Assembly (NCBI GenBank): GCA_000231825.2
Contig: JH720314.1
Span: 1,037,466-1,101,465 of the forward strand
Length of the DNA stretch: 64,000 nucleotides
DNA from: Tetrahymena elliotti 4EA
Lineage: Eukaryota > Ciliophora > Oligohymenophorea > Hymenostomatida > Tetrahymenidae
Direction of reading: 5' to 3'
In this document: positions 34,817-47,385 of the stretch, one piece after another
Layout of the letters: the number at the start of each line of letters is the position of its first letter
Position numbering within the stretch: the stretch's first letter is position 1
Notes under the pieces: generated by a model
The model's input: only the letters and a program-made list of their open reading frames with translations
Told to the model about the DNA's origin: nothing
The model's database searches: none
Translations under genes and position numbers: made by a program

Positions 34817-35406
34817 TTTTTAGAATTTAATTTTTTTAATACAAATCTTTTTTTTATATTTTGATAAAGCCTTAACAAAGATTCTTCTAATTCATGATAA
34901 ACAAAATATTAGCTTGAAATCAATAAATTGATAGTCTAGCTAGAATTCCTTACTTAAATTTAGTTGAAAATATTCTGTGAAAAATGACAAAAAATTTTTT
35001 TACAAGAAATATTATTCAATCATTCTTTACCTAAATAAAATAAATTTATTTGAAATCTTTTTTATTGAAAAAAAGATAAATTAAAATTTAGCATTTTAAT
35101 TTATTATTTTAAATTTAAAACTTTTAAAAAGAGAAATGAAAGTATTTTTTGAATATTTTTGTAGCTAGCATCTATGACTTATAATAAATATGTTTTTTTA
35201 GCTTTTTATTCTATTAAAGAGAAAATATATTTAAAAAACTAATCTTCTAAATTTTAAATGATTTAAAATAGTAAATAAAATAAAATATTTTGGTATTAGA
35301 TTGATTTAACATATTTTTATTATGAAGAATATATATTTATTTTGTATGAATTAAAAATTTAAACAAATTTTTTTAGTTAAAAATAATATTTTCAGAGTAT
35401 TTATTT
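34817..35406. other. Intergenic, AT-rich
   Basis: No feature recognised between two minus-strand genes. Confidence 0.6.
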
Positions 35407-38400
35407 TCAATATTTTTAGACAGCAGTGAAGTTAGCAAAAGTTCTTGCCTTTAATTTTCCTAACTCCTCACGTAATAATTCAATTTCTTCAGTCTATCTT
35501 TTGACCTTGGTGAAAAGAATTCTATTGATTTGGATTTACCTAAAATATTATAATATATAAATAAAGATGAAATAAATGATGAAATTTTACTTAAATTTAT
35601 CGAAAGCTTCGAAATCAGTTTTATCATCTGCACCTTGTTATTAATTCTTCTTGAACATAGTAGCAGAGAATTTTTCTTCTTATTAGACAGTGTTCTAATA
35701 AAATAATAAATAATTTATTTTAATACATTTGTAAAAAAAAAGAATTACTCTTAAGCTAACACCCTGTGCGCGAAGTTATTCATTTTCTCTTCTAATAAAT
35801 TCAATTTGCTCATCAATTTTTTTACATTTCTTTTCATAAATGTTAACCAACTTATCTGTAGCTTATTTAACCTTTTCAATCTATTCTTACAAGTTCTTCA
35901 ATGCAGACTATATTAATTTTTAATAGATAGATTAAAATAAAAAGTTAATATTTTTTTCAATTTACTTCATTTAATCTCATGTCTTTCTTTGTTAAAGCTA
36001 CTTGCATTTCCTTTTTAACACGTAATAATTGAACTTCTCTAGTACTGCATCTAACTTTCTATTCATTTAAGTCTCTTTTCTTCAAGTCATATTCAGCTTC
36101 TGCGACTTCAAATTTAATATTCTTGATATCTTCCATAAGTCTAATCTTCTTTTTACCTTCTTAATCAATTCTCTTATTCTTTTTTTCAATTTCATCTCTT
36201 GGGATTAAAATTGCATCTGTAATACTAGGAACAGGTTTATCTGAAGGAATTTCAACAAAGCCTTACTTGAATCTAATAATTAACTCTATGTTAGATTTTC
36301 CTTTCTTTAATGCCTAAATATGAGCTCTTTGTTCACTTTTTTGTTCTTTAAGCTTTTATTCTATTGTATTAATAAATGAATTTAGTTTAGAAATTACAAT
36401 TTAAAAATTATTCACATAATGCAAAAAGATCATTTTCAAAGTTTGTAATTGAATTATTGATATCTCTAAATTCAATTTCACTCTAATCTAATTCTTTTTT
36501 GAATTAGAATCTTTATTGTAAAACATCCTTAATGAACTTGACACCATGTTCTTCATCTATAAAACACAAATTAAAAAGTATAAGAATAAACTTATTTCAA
36601 TATTTCTTTTAATTTACTTTGCTTTTCAAACATTTGCATGTTTGTGATTTTTTCTCTCATATCATCTACATATGAATCAAATATTCCATCAAGCTTCTTT
36701 TTAATCTCTTTAATAAGAAAGAATTTTAATTTTTTTAAATATTTAACAAAATTTTTAATTCAAAAATAGATTAACAAACAAAAGTTGATCATTATCTATC
36801 AATAATATTTTTCATGCTTTAAAATTTAATCCTTCTAATTTACCTTTTTTGTTAAGCTCAATGAAAGGATCTAATTTATGTAATTCGTTCTTGTTTTTCG
36901 GATCGTTCAAGATTTTATCTTCAATTTCTTTTTCTGTATTTTATTGTTAAATAAAATAAATGAAAAAAGTTATTTAATAAATAAATTTACTTTTTCTTTC
37001 ATCTTTCTTCTACTCTTCGAAAGCATAAACCCAAATGTTTCTTATTTTTATAGGATCAACACCATATGAAGGTTTTACGTTCAAAGAATTCTAATATTAG
37101 TCTTGCAATTTATTCTTATTTTGATCTACCTCTTATTTGAATTCATGAAGAATTTCCCTGCTAGACTGTCCTCTTCTAACTTAGTCAGTTAATTTTGAAA
37201 TGGTAAGATCGTATTGATCAAGTTAAATGATAATATTCTATTATTTTAAGATTTATTGAGCTAATTTAACAATATATAACTCCTATTCATAAACTCTGTA
37301 GTCGAATTCGAGCTTTCTCTTGAAAGTCAATAAAAGCTTTTCATCAAACTTTTAACATATTTCATTTACGTCACTCTTAAGTTTTTTTAATTCATTTTCA
37401 AGATTCTTTCTAATCTTTTCCTTTTCTTCTTCAAGTCTTTATTTCTTGACTTCATATTCTTTGAATCTTACTCTTTCTTCTTCGTTCATTTCTTCAATTG
37501 GTTTTGTCATCCATTCTTCCATTTCAAGTCCTTCATCCAAGGGATTTTCCTTCTTTTCTTCAAGAGTACCACCCATCATATCTTTTAAGGCTCTAACCTA
37601 AAAATAAAATAAAATTTAATGAAAATTTTTAAATTAATTTGATTGGTTACTCCTGCATCATCTTACTTAAGGGCTCTTTGTCTTTCTTCTTCCTTTAAAC
37701 GATCCCTTTCAATTTTTTCTCTTTCTTCGCGAGTTAAGTATTTCTTGAAGGGGATTTCTGAAGGATCAACTTCCAAAACTCTTTCAGGATTTTCAAGAAT
37801 ATTTTTGTTAGGTTCAAATATTTCTTCTTCCTTGTGCAATTCATGAAGAATTTCTTAGATTCTTTTATTTTTTTCAGCTACTATATCTACTTAAACTTAT
37901 CTTTATTACATCATTTTATCGAATTCCTTGTTAAACTCTTCTTTAACCTTAAAAATTATGTTCTACAAAATGATAATTTAATTTCTCTTTCTATTGTTTG
38001 TGAACAATTCAAAGGCTCCATATAAAAAGTCCCATTCACCAAGATCATCATCATCTTTCTTTTCCTAATTTAAAATTGTTTATCAAATTTAATTTTTTAT
38101 ATCTTAATAAAAAATTAAATTTATTACTTCTTCTTTTTCTTCAACTTCTTTCTTTTCTTTTTCTTCATGGTGGACTTCTTCTACTTTTTTCTCTTCCTTC
38201 TTTGCTTGGGCAGCTCCGTGACGTGCACGACCTCCAAATCCGGCACCTGCAGTTTGACCTGGAGCACCAGTTTAAGTAGTACCAGCTCCCTTACTTTTAT
38301 CATCTTTAACTTCCTCTTTCTTTTCATAGTCAATTAAGACAAGTTTCTACTTACCAGGACCAGAATTGATAACATATTCTTCTGGTTTCTTAATTAAATC

Positions 38401-41400
38401 TTCAACAGGAATAATTTCCTTGAGAGCTTAATCTTTAGCTTCTTTTCTAGCCTTTTATTCTCTGATTTCAATTCTTCTCAAATCCTTGACAATCTTTAAT
38501 CTAAATGAATTAACGATTTAAATATAACAACTTAAATAAATTAAAATTACTTTCTTTCTTCTTCAGCAGTTCTCTTTCTAATGTGATAATTGTAGACAAG
38601 GTATTTACTCTTTAAACCATTAATACCCTTCAATTAAACCTACATTTAATCCCATGTCTTTTCTTTTATTTTGGAGTGAATGATTTCTTATTTTAAATTC
38701 TCTCTTTTGGCAGTTTCTTTGATTTATTTACGTTATTATTTTCCAGAATCTAAAATTTTATTCTTAGTTTCAATATCAATAACGAAATCATCTCTTTCTA
38801 ATCTCTCGAGCTCTTCAGCTTCATTTTTATTAAAATCCAGCAATTCCAACAATTTATTTTAAATCTTTTTCAGTCCTTCTTCTATAACTTTCTTTGATTG
38901 TTCATTGACTTCTTTCTTTGATTTAATCAATTCTTCTTCAAGCACTTTAGAAAAAAAAAAGATTAATTAAAATTTCTTTAAATTTGAATTAAGAAAACAA
39001 TACCTTTTTGATAATGCATAACTTTTTCATCAGGAAGATCTTAAATATTTACATCTTCTCTTAAAATTTCATAATTTCTTTAATAACTTTAGAAGGAGAC
39101 TTTATCTAGATTCCATACAAAGAAAGAGCCATCATAGCCACCACTATAAAGAAGCTTGTACTTCTTTGAGAAATCAAGAGTGCTAACACCATTTAATTTC
39201 CAACTATGAGATTTTATTTGTTGGAATTCAGATAATTTTTCCAAGTTTCTTAAATAAATTGAACCATCTTATCCACCAGTAATTAAAAAGTTGAATTAAT
39301 CACTAATAATCATGGCATTTGCTATTAAAAAAAAGATAATTTAAATCAATTTTTTTTAGTATAAGTATTATTACTTGCAAGTGGATGTCCATCTTATTCT
39401 TCAATTGGAGCTCCTCCTACTTTTATTCTAGTATCCATCTTAGTATAAAGCTCTTCTGGCTATTTGTATCTTTTTACAATTTTGTCTTTTCCTGTCATAA
39501 GAATATCTCCAGTAACTTAGTTAACAGCAATATGATTCTAATCAGGGTCAATTTTACGAGCGTAAATAGGGCATACATCATTATCAATTTTCAATTAATC
39601 TTTGTTCGAATAATTAGCATCTGGAACAATCAGACTAATTAAGAAGTAATTTAAGAGTACAAATAAAACATTCTTATGAGTTGGAACAACAAGTTTTTGA
39701 GAAGTATTCCAGCAGGCAGTGTTAACTTTTGCAGGGAGAGCAATATATCCAATAATATTATACTTTGTAGAATTGATTAAATAAATCTTTTTAGACTCAG
39801 TTGAACTAACAAAGAACATTGAACCATCAGGATTAAAACGTAAATTAGAAATAGGCTTATTATAAAATAAAATAAATTCAAAAATCCAGCTTTATTTATC
39901 AAATTTTTACCTTATCTTTGAGAACTTTGATCTATTTAAGTAAGTGAACTCCGTTTAAATTAGAAATATCTAAAAGTCTAATTACTCCACTACTTGAACC
40001 TAGAATAAGAGTTTTAGAATTTGGATGTAAATCACCACAGACTATATTGCTATTAAGCTTGAAAGTAGAGATTTATGTTCCTTTAGTTTTATTTAATAAA
40101 GAAAATTTTAACAAATCATATCATCTTTTTAGTGTTTATTTACTCTTTTCAATATCCCAAAAATAGATGTAGCTATTTTAAGTGACTGTAATTACTACAT
40201 TTTGGTTCTCTAATTCACGAATAAAAACTATAGGACTAAAAGGGTAAGGTCCCTTTTTTTCTGTTTAAATTTCGATTTCTCTGCTTTCATCTTCATTATC
40301 TGAGTGCTATTACAATTAAATATTTTAATAAATATTATATGTTATCTAGTTAAATTTACATTTTCATTTTCTTTATCTTATTATTCTTCTTCCTCTTCAA
40401 TATCGAATGTTTCACCTTCTACTGGGAATATTACTATGCTTCCTTAATTTGTGCCTGCATAGAGCTTTGAATATGATTGATTATATAAAATATTAACAAG
40501 CTTTTCTTCATCGTACTAGTATGTTTTATCAAGTTTAAATGGTCTAACTTCATCTTCATTTAAGTTAGCAGGATCATATTTAAAAATCCATTCAAATTTT
40601 CTTTAAAAAAATGTAATTTTAATAAAAAATATAACTCTTTAATTCAAACATACCCATTTTAGAGGACAATAATTAAATGCTTTTGAGTCAAAACAAAAAA
40701 TTCAGCCAAGTATTCACAATCTTTATTCATAATTTCAGATAAATCTGTACCATTCAAATATCTTACAAAATATTCATCAGCTAAATAAATCTATTTAAAT
40801 AATATAAGCCATTAAAGCATGAAATAAAAATATATTTATATTTGTTTACGTTATTCTACTCATCCCAAATGAAGTTTTTGAAAGTTGACTTTTCAGATAT
40901 TCTATTATTTTACTCGATTCTGATATTTTACAAAACTTCTTAAGAGTTTTAATCCACTTCATATGATGGAAATATTTCACATAACACTAAGTTATTTTCA
41001 TAAAGGACACAAAATGTTGTATCTTTAGATGGAGAAAACTATGCTTTGATAAACTTATTTCTTAATGGTATTGAACTGTTAGTTCCCTAAAGTCTTTGGC
41101 CAGTTTCTAAATCATAAATTTAAATTTCAAATTTAGGGACACCATTGACTACTAATAATTTCTTTCCTTCAAATGAGATATCCATTTATATGATTTCTAA
41201 TTCAGAGACATCTACAATTTTATTTTGAAAATAATCAAATTTAGTTGATAAAAAAAGCTTGTTGAAATTTAAAATATAATTCAATTCAATTTCAAAAATA
41301 TTTTTACTTTCCAAAGTTCTCAGAAGCTTCTTTTGAGGATAAGAATAGATAAATACTTTAGGATTCAAACCATATTCTGCAACTACTATGATTCCTTTTT

Positions 41401-41807
41401 TTGGGTGAGCGACAAAAGATTAAAACCCATTTTTTTATGAACTATTTTTATTTATTTATTTAAATTTATACAATCTGATTATTTCAACTCGAATAGATTT
41501 ATTGATTACTGTATGAAGTCTTTCTTATCTGATGCAAGATCCCATAAAACAAGAGTGTCTAAATAAATTAAAATAGTGTATAACAAACAGATAAACTTTT
41601 TAATTAGGATTAAAAATGCTTGAATATGCTCAATATTTACTTCCTTAAATGAATCCAATTGTATCATTAAACACTAATTAGAATGGGCTTCCGTTGTAGC
41701 TAAATGATTCGCTTTTTTTAAAAAGAAAGAATTTAATTAGAATTAAACTCCTATTCGCTCAAATTTAATTTGTAGTGAAAATAATCTATTTCATACTAAA
41801 CGCTCAT
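35407..41807 (-). CDS. CFAP43/CFAP44-type WD40 and coiled-coil axonemal protein
   Basis: Large multi-exon gene of roughly 1,700 residues. ATG at 41807 (MSVQYEIDYFHYKL); TGA at 35407-35409. First exons join as DESFSYNGSPFQ, NDTIGFIQ and GNTLVLWDLASDK. A WD40-rich N-terminal half follows: AHPKKGIIVVAEYGLNPKVF, YSYPQKKLLRTLES, EIQIYDLETGQRL and more. After an acidic Lys/Glu linker with GAPGQTAGAGFGGRARH (about 38150-38290) comes a long coiled-coil half: MTKPIEEMNEEERVRFKEYE, LENELKKLKSDVNEICQKF, and the C-terminus EEIELLREELGKLKARTF. CFAP43 and CFAP44 form the tether that links the I1 (f) inner dynein motor domains to doublet microtubules in motile cilia. I cannot decide firmly between the paralogues. 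Plus-strand frames across 37643-39642 are antisense shadows. Confidence 0.75.
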
Positions 41808-42626
41808 CTTTGTTGACTCTACTGCTTAAAATATTTCTAACCCTTTTTATGAATAATTTTTGATTATACTATACTGACTTAAGAGTCTAAATGATTTTTT
41901 GTTTAATTAATCAAATATTGTGAAAATAAAATATTGATTTTAATAAAAAAGAAGGTTATAAAATTAAAAAAAATAATTAATATAAAGATTCTTTTGTTTA
42001 TTTATAAATCAGACAAATAAGAAACAGTTATTTTCTCTTTGTTTATATATTTTTCTATTCATTTTAAACATTAATTCATATATTATTATACAATGAAAAA
42101 TTTTTAATATTTTTATAAATTAAAGCTAATCAAAAAAAGAAAATCTTTTTTAAAATTATTCTATCTTTTAAATGTTGGTAAAGAAACAATTTTAAATTTT
42201 AATGCTTTATAAAAATTAGCTGTGAAAAGAAATGCTAATCATGAAGGTTAAATAAATAAAATATCTACTATTGATCCTTTTAAGTAAGCAATTAAATTAA
42301 TATTTTAAAAAATGCTAAAAACAAATTTTAAAACCTTAATTTAAAAATTTATTAGAATAAAAAGTTTGAATTTAAATTTGTTTATTTTTTGCAAAATATA
42401 TAAAAATATTTTTTATATTAAAAAATATCTATTTTTGATTAATGAATTTATTTATTCATGAAAATAATTCTAATTTGGATAGTTTTAATAAAGATAAAAT
42501 AAATGAATTAAAATCGAGCTTTTATTTGAAGAAATCAACATTTGAATTAATACAAAATATAAAAAATATTTTATAAAATTCAAAAGAATTATTTCAGTGT
42601 TTATTTATGTTTGAATTTATCATTGA
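41808..42626. other. Intergenic, AT-rich
   Basis: Holds the upstream region of the axonemal gene and the downstream region of isocitrate dehydrogenase. Nothing else seen. Confidence 0.6.
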
Positions 42627-43910
42627 TCATTATTCAATGTGAATTTAGGACTTTAATCTGTATGCAACAGCATCTATGAATTCTTCAGTATTAAGATATT
42701 TACCCTTGATATTGTCTTACCCATAAACTAAGATTGCAAGATCTTTAGTCATCTTACCGTTTGCAATGCAATCTAAAACTGAATCTTCAATGCTTGAAGC
42801 AAAAGTTAGTAAATCCTTGTTATCATCTAACTTAGCTCTATGACGAAGACCTCTACTCCATGCATAAATACTAGCAACAGAGTTGGTAGAGGTTTCTTGT
42901 CCCTTTTGGTGTTAACGATAGTGTCTAGTAACTGTACCATGAGCAGCTTCAGCTTCATAGACATTATCGTTGTTTACAAGTTCACTTGTCATCATACCTA
43001 ATGAACCATAACCTTAGGCAACAATATCACTCTAGACATCACCATCATAGTTTTTACAGGCCCAGACAATACCACCATCACCTTTTAATACTTAAGCTAC
43101 CATATCATCAATAAGACGATGTTCATACCATAAACCACTCTTTTCAAATTATTATTTATATTTACTAAGATATAATTCTTCAAAAATGTCCTTGAAAAGT
43201 CCATCATATTGCTTGAGAATAGTATTTTTGGAAGAGAAGTATAAAGGATATTGACGATTAAGAGCATACTTGAAACAGCTGTTTGCAAAAGATTCAATAC
43301 TTTCAATAGTGTTGTACATACCCATGGCAACACCACCTCTTCCTGAGAATTCAAAAACGGTTTTACGAATTTCTTCGCCTCCATCTTAGGGCTTGAAAGA
43401 AATTTCAAGCTTTCCAGGACCTTAAACCTTGAAATTAGTGCACTTGTATTGATCACCAAAAGAGTGACGACCAATAATAATGGGCTTAGTCCATCCTGGA
43501 ACTAAACGAGGAATATTTTGGCAAACAATAGGTTCACGGAATACTGTACCATCCAAAATGTTACGAATAGTACCATTAGGAGAAGGCCACATCTTTTTAA
43601 GATTGAATTCTTTGACACGAGCTTCGTCAGCAGTAATAGTGGCACATTTAATTCCCACCTTGTGTTCGCGGATAGCATAGGCGGCATCAAAGGTAACCTA
43701 GTCATTTGTGGCATCACGATTTTGGATAGAAAGATCATAATATCTAATATCTGCAGAAATGAATGGTAAGATAAGCTTATCCTTAATCATTTTCCAAATG
43801 ATACGGGTCATTTCATCACCATCTAAATCAACAACTGGATTCTTAACGTTGATCTTATTGCCTGCATATTTGTATTTAGAGGCAGCATTCTTGATAGTTT
43901 GGTTCATCAT
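42627..43910 (-). CDS. IDH: NADP-dependent isocitrate dehydrogenase
   Basis: Oxidatively decarboxylates isocitrate to 2-oxoglutarate, producing NADPH. Intronless, 427 residues, ATG-ATG at 43910-43905; the normal eukaryotic NADP-IDH length is about 410-450. Conserved blocks: [59 protein letters not shown] (substrate loop); [36 protein letters not shown] and NYDGDVQSDIVAQGYGSLG (metal-binding Asp region); [14 protein letters not shown] and [15 protein letters not shown]. Several conserved Gln are TAA/TAG codons. The 27-residue leader [17 protein letters not shown] is longer than in cytosolic IDH1 and shorter than a typical mitochondrial presequence, so location is undecided. The coding region is clearly richer in G+C than its neighbours, as for a highly expressed gene. 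NADPH could serve reductive lipid synthesis. Confidence 0.97.
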
Positions 43911-44543
43911 TTTAACTTGAAACTAGCTATATAAGTTTATATATCCTAAGTTAATAATTTTTTATTTTGAAATATCTATTTTTTACTTTTTTTAAAAGAT
44001 TATTAGAAATAATGTTGTTTCTAATCTTAATAAGATTTGATTTACTAGAACCTGATTTTATTCATGATAAATTAAAAAGTTATCTGTGTGCAGTATATTA
44101 TTTCTTTTCAGATTAAAGATTGAATCATCATCAATCAAAATAAATAAGAAATTAATCTATGAATTTACTTTAATTTTGTTATAAAACACTTTTTAATATC
44201 ATTTATTTTTCAAATACATCACCCAGTCAACTAAAGTAAGATTAAAATTACATCATCTCTAAACACCCAAGCAGCTCAATTCAAAATTTATTTTCAAAAG
44301 TCATCAAAAATAAAACAACGTGTTAAAATATAAATCTAAAAAATAAGCATATTTTTTAATTTAAGATAAATAAAGAGTATTAGATTTTTTTACCTAAAGA
44401 GGCATATTTACTGTTTGATTAAACAACAAAGTGAAATAATATACAATACAGTACTTTGTTATAAAAATCTAGACAATGAATAATGTAAATCAATAAAATA
44501 ATGGAATAAATATATTTTACAAACTAAAAAAATTTCATTTTTT
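43911..44543. other. Intergenic, AT-rich
   Basis: No feature recognised; includes the upstream region of isocitrate dehydrogenase. Confidence 0.6.
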
Positions 44544-45182
44544 TCATAAAGCATTTTCCTCTTTTTTACAATCATAAGCTTTTTATAAATTTCTGAAAGC
44601 TTATTTGACTAAGTCTTCTGTAATTTTAAGACATAACTCAGAAAGGTTTTCTAAATGACTCAATGAAGCTTCTAAATTTTAATATCCTATTCTTTCTTTT
44701 TCAATAAATTTTTCAATTTTTTTGCTAAAATTAATATATTCTAAAGCTGGATTTAAATTTAATTTTGAGTCATCTTCAATTTTATAGATTTCTAGTTCTA
44801 TTTTTTCTTGATTTTCCACTGATAATATAGTTTCAAAGCTATCATCTATTTGAGTTTTATTGATTTATTACTGATAGTCAAAAGAAGTTGTTACTAAATT
44901 TTAGCTTTGTAAAATAAACATTTAATCATTTAACAGATTTATATGTGCTACAAATTTTTTACAATAAGGGCATATCATTTCGAATAAGAATGTGTTATTT
45001 TAAAGGATAACCTTTTCAATTTATATGATAGACTTAAATGGAAGCTATATTTTATGCATTTACTATCCATCAATTTTTTCTTCATAATTATAATTAAAGT
45101 TCTTAGTTTCATTTTAAGTGAATAGTATTTACATGCAGTTCTTGCATTAGAATAGTAACAAAAATGAGTTTTCCTCCTCCAT
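44544..45182 (-). CDS. Mis18/Yippee-like zinc protein (tentative)
   Basis: Intronless 212-residue frame, ATG at 45182 (MEEENSFLLL), TGA at 44544-44546. Two CxxC pairs, FQCKNCMQIL (residues 11-20) and MICPYCKKFVAHI (about 84-96), are some 65 residues apart. The segment between them has beta-like hydrophobics (IQLPFKSIIQIEKVILQ, TFLFE). This is the layout of the Yippee/Mis18 zinc fold, where FQCxxCxxIVGDS starts the domain and CxxCxxxIG closes it. The C-terminal half is helical (LEYINFSKKIEKFIEKE, LEASLSHLENLSELCLKI), matching the C-terminal oligomerising helix of Mis18 proteins. Mis18 licenses CENP-A loading at centromeres. The fold suggestion rests on spacing and local similarity; other zinc ribbons remain possible. 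Confidence 0.7.
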
Positions 45183-45863
45183 AAATTATTTTAAAAATTG
45201 TCTTTTTTATTAAAATATAAAAAATAAAATAAAGAAATTTTAAATTTGAAGATGGTTTTTTTTGTAGTAAAAATCAGTTAAATAAAATAATGAATGAAAA
45301 ATTAATAAAACGATTAATGAACTAAAAAGGTGGTAGGTTAATAAAAATTAGTAATGATATCAAATTAAATTTCAATTAATATAATTGCCACTTTACCGGT
45401 AAACTAAAAAATTTGAAAATCAATTTTTTAAATAATTAAGATATTGTTAGTTTGGGTTGATATGAGGAGTGAATTATTTATACAATCTAGGTTGAATGAA
45501 TAAGAAAAGATTTGCGCTCTATTAGGAAATAGGATTCTTAAGAAATAATTTAATAGATTTCACAGAATAAATAAATAATCCATAAGTTTCTTCTTATCAG
45601 ATGAAAGAAAAAATACTAATTAAAACAGATGAGTTAATAACAATAAATAAGTAAATAAAGATTTATAAGAAAAAATAATTCATCAAATAAATAATCCTAA
45701 TTATTAGAAAGTTAATAAAAAAGATTTCTATTCGTTAGCTTTTAGCCAATAAGCTTCTAAAGACAAAAAACATAAATCATTCATTCATTCAATCAATCAA
45801 TCAGCTCACAATTGACCTATTAAAATTGAAACAAATTAAATATTTATTTATTTGAAGGTATAG
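45183..45863. other. Divergent intergenic region
   Basis: Between the Mis18-like gene (minus) and a small membrane-protein gene (plus). A 56-codon frame at 45462-45632 was considered and set aside. Simple (tcaa)n and (ttca)n tracts lie at about 45776-45800. Confidence 0.55.
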
Positions 45864-46316
45864 ATGAAGCAAGCCATTATTAGCTTAGCCTTAGCAGGAG
45901 TGTTGTTCTTCTAACTTTAGTATTTTGAAATAGTTGACATTTTAGACTATACTAAAACATCTCTTTAATATCTCAAGAAATCATAATCTTTCCTCTTAGT
46001 CCTATAAGCCAGTTTGGTCTTAGTCTTAATTAGTATTATAGTCTTGTTCGTTTTGCAAAGAAATATTTAAAAAAAGAAAGTCGTTTACAATTGTACCTCC
46101 AAAAAGAGTCGCTCTGAATATGAAAATGAAGTCCAAAGAGAAACTCGTAAGTCTGTTGATGCATTGATTAATTCAGAAGAATACAGAAAACATAGAAATT
46201 TATTTAAAACATCAGAGGATTTCATAAATTAAAGAGAATTGACTGAATAAGATGATTTAAGTGACGCACTTACTGAAAGTGATAATGAAGCCGAGAGTGG
46301 TGAAAATAATTAATGA
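45864..46316 (+). CDS. Small two-segment membrane protein
   Basis: Intronless 150-residue frame, ATG 45864 to TGA 46314-46316. Residues 1-18 (MKQAIISLALAGVLFFQL) are a signal peptide or first membrane span. Residues 47-70 (FLLVLQASLVLVLISIIVLF) are a clear second span, followed by a basic stop-transfer patch RNIQKKKVV. The remaining ~75 residues are charged and end in a very acidic tail (DDLSDALTESDNEAESGE). The likely topology leaves the acidic tail in the cytosol. No family recognised. Coding G+C is higher than in the flanks, supporting a real gene. Confidence 0.75.
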
Positions 46317-47385
46317 AAATGATGTGTTAAATATAGCCTTGAAGCATAAGTGTTGAATTAATTAATTCAATATGTATAAAGCTAACTTTATCTGTCTAGA
46401 TATAAGATAGCATCAAAAACCCCCTACTTTCTTTACCCAAAATTTTGTATAAAACTTGAGAATTATAATAGAGTTTGGAAGTTAAATAATTTAGCTTCAA
46501 AAAAATCTCTAAATTTTGTATATTTGTAATTACTTATATATTTTTCATGCAATTTTGTCAGTATATACTTAAAGCATATAAACAACTATAACTTATCAGT
46601 ATATCTATTAAGCTTCTAATTCTTATCTCTCTTAATCCTAACTATCATAATAAAATTAAAAATTATTCTAAAAATTTCATTTAATTTTCTAATAAAAACA
46701 TATAATGTATTAAATATTTGAAAACAAAGTTTTTACCAAAATTAATTTTACTTTGGAAAAAAGATTTATTTTAATTTTAAATTTTAATCAAATTTAAAGA
46801 AATTTACAATAAATAGTGATCATTATTGACTTAATTAAATCTCTCAATTGAAATTAATCATATTAAATATTTTTTATAATTTCAATAGTAAATTCAATTT
46901 TTATGAATTTATTCATAAAAGTTATAAGATAAATTATATTTTTGAAAAGATTTAAATCTAACATTTAAATTATATTTTTGAAAAGATTTAAATCTAACAT
47001 TTAAATTATTTTTTTTGAATAAGAAATCTTGATATTTATATTAAATCATTTAAGATTAAAATTCTGAATATAAAAATGTTTTTAATAGCTTTAAAATTAA
47101 TATAAGTACCATAAATTTAATGCAAATCAATAAAATTAAATATTTTTACAATTTGAATTCTAAATTCTTTTAATGTTTCTTTTATTTACTATTAAGAGTA
47201 ATGACACATATTATGATTGAGTTTAATTTAAAACTGAAATAATTTTCTATCAAAAAGAAATCTGAATTTTTATGCAATGAGGGAAAATTAATTTAAATTA
47301 AGTATAATAAGAATGAAAGTTTTTTAATGTGAATATAAATTAACTTTACATTATTTTTTTTGTTTAAATTATTTTATTTTAAAAA
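46317..47385. other. Convergent intergenic region
   Basis: AT-rich spacer between converging genes. It contains the 36-base tandem repeat listed separately; otherwise nothing. Confidence 0.6.
46931..47010. repeat. 36-base tandem direct repeat, about 2.2 copies
   Basis: Identical units at 46931-46966 and 46967-47002, followed by eight or so bases of a third. Each unit contains the inner palindrome agatttaaatct. Exact identity implies a recent duplication. Confidence 0.9.

Noticed and set aside
37643..39642. Several Ser/Phe-rich plus-strand frames
   Set aside because: Antisense readings of the Lys/Glu-rich coiled-coil and WD40 exons of the CFAP43/44-type gene.
43480..43769. Plus-strand frames across the isocitrate dehydrogenase gene
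   Set aside because: Antisense shadows of a fully conserved enzyme.
45462..45632. 56-codon plus-strand frame (MRSELFIQSRLNEQ...)
   Set aside because: Length is about the chance expectation for this code and composition; no domain, no second line of evidence.
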